A stretch of DNA of 64,000 bases from Eremophila alpestris peregrina (taxonomy: Eukaryota; Chordata; Aves; Passeriformes; Alaudidae). Each line of letters begins with the position of its first letter. The stretch's first letter is position 1. The notes under the pieces were generated by a model. That model saw only the letters and a program-made list of their open reading frames with translations. It did not search any database and was not told where the DNA came from. This document shows, one piece after another, positions 59,655 to 64,000 of the stretch. The position numbers were made by a program, and so were the translations under genes. The stretch spans positions 372,001 to 436,000 of the forward strand of contig WMCF01000056.1 of the NCBI GenBank assembly GCA_009792885.1, read 5' to 3'.

Positions 59655-62274
59655 TCAGGGAGGATCATTATTCAGTTCTCTCCAGTGGATAACAGCCCTC
59701 TCTAGGCATGCTGGAAAGGTCACAGAAATTGAAGTATTAAGGGTCTAAAGTGATGTGAGATACACAGGCAGGCTTCCCAGTCATCACTTGAAGTTCCACA
59801 GTCCTTGTTAGACCTACTGAAATTTAAAACGATTTACAGATGTGTGGAAATAGAGATTGCCTGGGAAATTTTGACTAATAGTATACTGGAGTTAAAATGG
59901 ACTTAGATTGCTCTTCTTTTCCTTTTCATTCTATTTTTTTTTTTAAGCCTTACACTTTCTTAGTCGTGAAAACTGCTGTTGAGCATTTCACAGATAACTC
60001 CTGCTTCAGGAGGGGACTGAGGCCTCAGCACAGAGAGAGGGTTTCCTTAATTCGGGAAATTATCCCTTGAAATAATCCCTTGAACAAATGTTTCAGGACC
60101 TCAGAGTGTCAAAATTTCAGATGTTTCCTTAAGTTTAGATTTCTTAAACCAACACACTGAACATTGTGTATTCTGCTTCTTCCACTGCTTTAAGTAAAGT
60201 GGCTTTTCAACAGCATAAAGTACTGACATTTTAATGACCCTGCTTTGAGTAGAGGTCCTCCAAATCCAGTCATTTCTGCAGAGAAGATACAGAGCTCCTG
60301 TTCCCCATTATGCACTCTAAAGGATATTTTCTATGTGATGCTGCAGTGGAATAAACAGATACCTGGTTCCTCCTGTGCTGTCACAGAGGTCAGATCACAG
60401 ACAGTGGCTGATCTGAATCAGGTGATTCCCTCACTGCTGGGTTGTGTCTCCTGACTCACCCCTCACAAGCCATATTAAGTATGAAAACCTAATTGCAATT
60501 GTTTAGGTGCATGGCAGGTATTTTTGTCAAGAGGTCGTGACTCTGAACTTCTGCTCCATGAACAATGCTTTTGAAGTGAAAAAAAAGGAAAAAGTTCATT
60601 TGCCCTCCAATTTTCACTTTGGTTTGCTTTGTTTTCCTACATTTATTCCTGCCTTCACCATGAACAAGTCTCAGAGCTGCAGGATTTGAATTTTAATCGA
60701 GTCCATGTTTCAGTCTGCAGTTATCAAGGCAGGCCGAATTTCTCTGTACATCTTTTAGTGCTTCATCTCCACACAGGGTGGGAGCTGTTCCTTGCTCTCC
60801 CTGCTCCCCATTAACTCATTGACAGCAGGGTTGTAATTAGAGAAGGCTGAAAATCGCCCCCCAGGGCTGCCAACTCTGCCAGGAAACATCCAGCAAAACG
60901 CCAGCAGGGAGCTGCTCAGCCAAACCCACAGAAACTGGCACAGGATTGTGCTGCTTTGGATGTTTGCTGGGATTCCACGTGAGGGAGAGCGAGGTTGGGA
61001 GACTGGAACAAGCTGCCAAATTCTTTCCACACTTCCTGAGGCAAAACTGGACTGGCCTGTGTGCCAGCAGGGCAGGAACATGGAGCAGTGCACAGTGCTC
61101 TTCACCACTGCCAACTGGGATCTGTCCTGCTCAGAGGGGGCTGTGCCAGCCCAGCCCAGCCCAGCCCCTGGGATTATGGACCACTGTACTTCATTGAAAT
61201 ACAAAATTGCATGATAGGGCTTTAAAATTGTGTTCCATGAGAACAATATGGGGAGAGCAGGAAGGGTGATCCATACAGTGAAAGAGTGGAGAAATGTTCT
61301 TAAGAACTATTCACATATATATTGTGGCATTAAACCTCCACCAGGGAGCATCTAAAGACAGGGCTCCATGTTCCCTCTCCTGCCACTGACTCCTTGCAGA
61401 GCCATGGGCCACTCACACAATGATTCTGTGCTTTAATCATCCCCACCCTGAGCAGCAGGTGACCACAGCTGTAAATCGAAATGCAGCCACTTCATTGTGA
61501 TGCTGGTTGTAAAGTCATCCAGGACACTGAAATGTAAAAGGGTGCTGTGGCAGCTGTGATCTGTTTTTACACCTGTTTTGCCTTGCAAGCAGTAAGTTTG
61601 TCCTAAATTAATGGGAGAAACATGAGCAGAATTAGAAATTATAGAGGTGGCACCAAATCTGGGCTAAAACCATGAGAGGTCTGAAGCCAGAACCACCCTG
61701 AAGGAGAAGGGATGTGTCCCACTGTCACTAAAGGAATGTCACTTAAAGACGTGTACATGATGAACCCAGGGATAACTGCACTCCTGTGCTGGAGAGTTAA
61801 AGTGTTTTCTAGCTAAGTACTTCCTTGAGGATCACAATTAATTGACATGCCTGTCTTTAGATCTATGACAACACCTTTTACAACTTCTGTAATTCCTTTT
61901 AAATGCTAGGAACCCTTTACAGAGCCTTTCATGCAAACAGATCTGGCCACAGTGTGTTTATGCAATATGCTCTGCAGTACAGAGACTTTTTATTTTCCTT
62001 TTTTTTGTTTGTTTTTTTTTCCCTCTACCTGTATCCCCACTCTTTAGCAAGAAACAGTAGAGTTGGCCACATAAAATTAAACCTACTTTTACTTACCAGT
62101 CCCTGAAACACTGGTGTATTCTCAGCTAGGGCATTCTTAGCTGTGTTTGGCAATGCTCCTAAGATATTAGGTAAACACTACAAATTGGATGTAAATGGAA
62201 TCAGAGAAACAGCTGCCACCTCTTTTGCTGGCTGATTAATTTTTTTCTGAGTCACAACAATTACATTTCTTCGT
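59655..62274. other. Noncoding DNA, no gene seen
   Basis: A GC-richer patch at 60770-61190 gives frames of 163 codons (minus) and 83-88 codons (plus) without domain or codon signal. AATTATCCCTTG/AAATAATCCCTTG duplicates near 60057-60083. No transposon is recognised. Confidence 0.58.
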
Positions 62275-62611
62275 GGCACACCCATCGGCTTCCAAACACT
62301 GCAGTGGTTGCCTCTGCTGCCTGTTGATGGGCTGGGAGGGGTGGGTGGGAGGGGAGGGGCAGCTCCCCAGCGCTGAATTTCGATTATTTCAGTCCGTTTT
62401 CCATCCCCTGTCCCCCGGGGAATCTCTGTGGCTGGATGTACCTGCTGCTCTCGGGATCACCGCGGGATGAGGCAGGCGTGGGCAGATATTTACAGACTGA
62501 ATTTCCTGCAGCAAATCTCTCCAAATCTCCGGTTTATTTCCCAGCATCATGGGTTCTGCCGCGCATTTCTGAGCTTTCACTGTCCTCTAGCGGTGCTTTG
62601 TTGGCAAAAGG
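62275..62611. promoter_or_regulatory. CpG cluster with G-quadruplex run, promoter-like
   Basis: About 14 CpGs occur in roughly 340 bases, against near absence elsewhere in the window. They include CATCGGC, AGCGCTG, TTTCGATT, GTCCGTTT, CCCCCGGGG, ACCGCGGGAT, GGCGTGGG, CTCCGG, TGCCGCGC and TAGCGGTG. Seven G runs of 3-4 at 62329-62359 form a strong quadruplex and Sp1/KLF-type motif (GGGGAGGGGC). A retained CpG cluster suggests germline hypomethylation, as at promoters or enhancers. The cluster is smaller than a standard CpG island, no TATA or donor site is obvious, and direction is unknown. Confidence 0.4.
62329..62359 (+). other. Predicted G-quadruplex-forming run
   Basis: Seven runs of three or four G separated by one or two bases (GGGCTGGGAGGGGTGGGTGG and onward). 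Four runs with short loops are enough for an intramolecular quadruplex, so this is an unusually strong match to the consensus. Confidence 0.8.
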
Positions 62612-62943
62612 AAGATGCTCAGCGGGCTGGAGCACCTGTGGAGGCAGGATGAGCTGGGGATGCTCACCTGGAGAAGAGAAGGCTCTGGGGAGACTTTAGA
62701 GCCCCTTCCAGTGCCTAAAAGAGAGCTGGGAAAGGACTTTGGATAAGATATGGAGTATACAGGACGGGGGGGATGGTTTTAAATTGACAGAGGGCATGGT
62801 CTGATGAGATACTGGGCAGGAATTGTTCCCTGTGAGGGAGGTGAGACCCTGGCACAGGCTGCCCAGAGAAGCTGTGGCTGCCCCATCCCTGGAAGTGTCC
62901 AAGGCCAGGCTGGAGCAATCTTGGGATGGTGGAAGGTGTCCCA
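62612..62943 (+). mobile_element. CR1 LINE fragment lacking its 3' end
   Basis: Recognisable CR1 3' body: GGGCTGGAGCACCTG, CTGGAGAAGAGAAGGCTC, TTCCAGTGCCTAAA, GGTGAGACCCTGGCACAGGC, CCCAGAGAAGCTGTGGCTGC, CCCATCCCTGGAAGTGTCCA, AGGCCAGGCTGGA and GGAAGGTGTCCC. It runs 5' to 3' on the plus strand. The usual last 100 bases with the ATTCTATG terminus are missing after 62943, which is unusual since CR1 copies are normally truncated at the 5' end; a later deletion is likely. No reverse-transcriptase coding part is included. Confidence 0.92.
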
Positions 62944-64000
62944 GTCTAGCAAAGGCAAAACTTCAATGTGTATCTCTGCCTCTTCTCCAAACCTTCTCTC
63001 CTGCAGTGCTTCCCAAGCCATCCCTTGGAATATCCACATGTGCACCCCAGTGCAGACACCAGCACATCCATTCCTCCTGCCTTCCCTTCACTTCAGCAGA
63101 AGCAGTTCTTTGGTTTTCTGACCAGGCTTTAAATGTTGAATTAGCCTGGGTGTCAGCAGCAGGATTCAGATGGAATTTAATGGGTTTATTTCTTGCCTCA
63201 CAGAGAGGCTGCCAGTGTGTGGGAGGCAGCCAGGTACTCAGCTGGGAACTTTGCAACTGGGCTGAGCAGAAGGAGGGATTGCACTTAAGATGTTGTCTGC
63301 ATGTAGCTTGCAAAATGCCTTAGGGCATTAGTGGGAAAAGATGTTTGCAAATATAAAATATTAACCAGCCTTTGCTTTTAATAAACTTGATTACTCCAAG
63401 GGAAAAAATAACATTTGTTATAATGTGACTGTTTGTCCTGTTTCCTGACATTTTGTGAGTGTCTGTCTTGTCCCTCACCTGTAATAGGAGGCCAGCTGAA
63501 TATTCTATAAAATCAGTATTACAGTAATATTCATATTACTGTATCAGTATTCCTACAGATGGTGCAATATGTAACAAAATGAAGAATTCTCAGAACACTA
63601 TTTATTCAAGAAAATTAATCCCAAAGTCCACAGAAACTCAGGTGTACACTTACCCCCTCTCAGGAGAGTACTCCCATTGGATTTGATGTCAATATTTGCA
63701 TGAGTGAAAGTAAACAAGTTGAAGGCTTTTTCTTCTCTGATATATATTTACATAATATAACAACCTTGAATTAATTAGATGACTGATTCTTTGAAAATTG
63801 TCTTTATTTCCTCCTTTGAGGTGCCTGTGAGTGGCTGAGCTCTGATTTGGGTTGGTTGGCTGTGATAACTGTGATCTGGCTGATTTGTGGTGGGATAAAC
63901 ACACAAACACTTCTAACAAAAATCCTTGCATGAGAGCAGCTTTTGTGTGTGGTTTTGCTTGGCTGGATTTTGTTGTAAAAGCTAACTTGGAGAACAACAT
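62944..64000. other. Noncoding DNA to window end
   Basis: The plus frame at 62823-63323 (166 codons) begins inside the CR1 and is not a gene. A 9-bp direct repeat framing an inverted repeat is at 63512-63551. The AT-rich region 63730-63800 has short TATATATT/TAATTAG cores. Confidence 0.6.
63512..63551. repeat. Small inverted repeat flanked by 9-bp direct repeats
   Basis: ATCAGTATT occurs at 63512-63520 and again at 63543-63551. Between them, ACAGTAATAT and ATATTACTGT are perfect inverted repeats around TC. The layout mimics a target-site duplication around terminal inverted repeats, with almost nothing left inside. Confidence 0.88.

Noticed and set aside
60755..61246. 163-codon minus frame
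   Set aside because: The patch is GC-richer, which lowers stop frequency; overlapping frames on the other strand are also open and the composition (Trp, Ser, Pro rich) is not protein-like.
62823..63323. 166-codon plus frame, the longest in the window
   Set aside because: It starts inside CR1 3' noncoding sequence and runs into unrelated DNA; there is no coding-type codon pattern and no domain.

Overview
This is a vertebrate nuclear window, most probably from a bird and most likely a songbird. It is AT-rich and CpG-poor, carries no operon-like packing, and no open frame exceeds about 170 codons. Two CR1 LINE 3' fragments point to birds: one ends in the typical ATTCTATG-type terminus, the other carries the conserved CR1 3' body. 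Three solo LTRs resemble LTR families I recall as common in passerine genomes; this family assignment is from memory and was not searched. One 18-base gap of N sits inside a homopolymer of A, as in a short-read scaffold.

No complete protein-coding gene can be supported. The window looks like a gene desert or a very long intron. Layout: 0-2.8 kb plain noncoding DNA; 2.83 kb CR1 tail; 5.7-7.2 kb a cluster of homeodomain/POU-motif-rich blocks that look like conserved regulatory DNA; 10.5 kb a compact POU plus AP-1 block; 12.0 kb another regulatory-like block; 14.09 and 16.05 kb two same-orientation ERVL-like LTRs; 16.7-32 kb noncoding DNA with microsatellites, a 30-bp alternating purine/pyrimidine tract (23.2 kb), an LTR-like segment (26.85-27.06 kb) and a 144-bp G/T-only tract (31.87 kb); 36.1 kb a perfect 16-bp hairpin; 38.9 kb a perfect 22-bp palindrome; 39.4-53.1 kb several regulatory-like blocks, interrupted at 49.5 kb by a minus-strand LTR that carries the N gap; 54.2 kb a 29-bp minisatellite; 56.0 kb a pentanucleotide microsatellite; 59.4-59.65 kb a block with a strongly coding-like codon pattern; 62.3-62.6 kb the only clear CpG/G-quadruplex cluster, followed directly by a CR1 fragment; 63.5 kb a small inverted repeat framed by 9-bp direct repeats.

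The items most worth following up are the 59.4 kb coding-like block with its splice-acceptor-like upstream sequence, the CpG-rich G4 cluster at 62.3-62.6 kb, the perfect hairpin at 36.1 kb, and the POU/SOX/homeodomain-dense blocks. No convincing new multi-gene system is visible. The regulatory blocks are inferred from motif density only and need a cross-species alignment.
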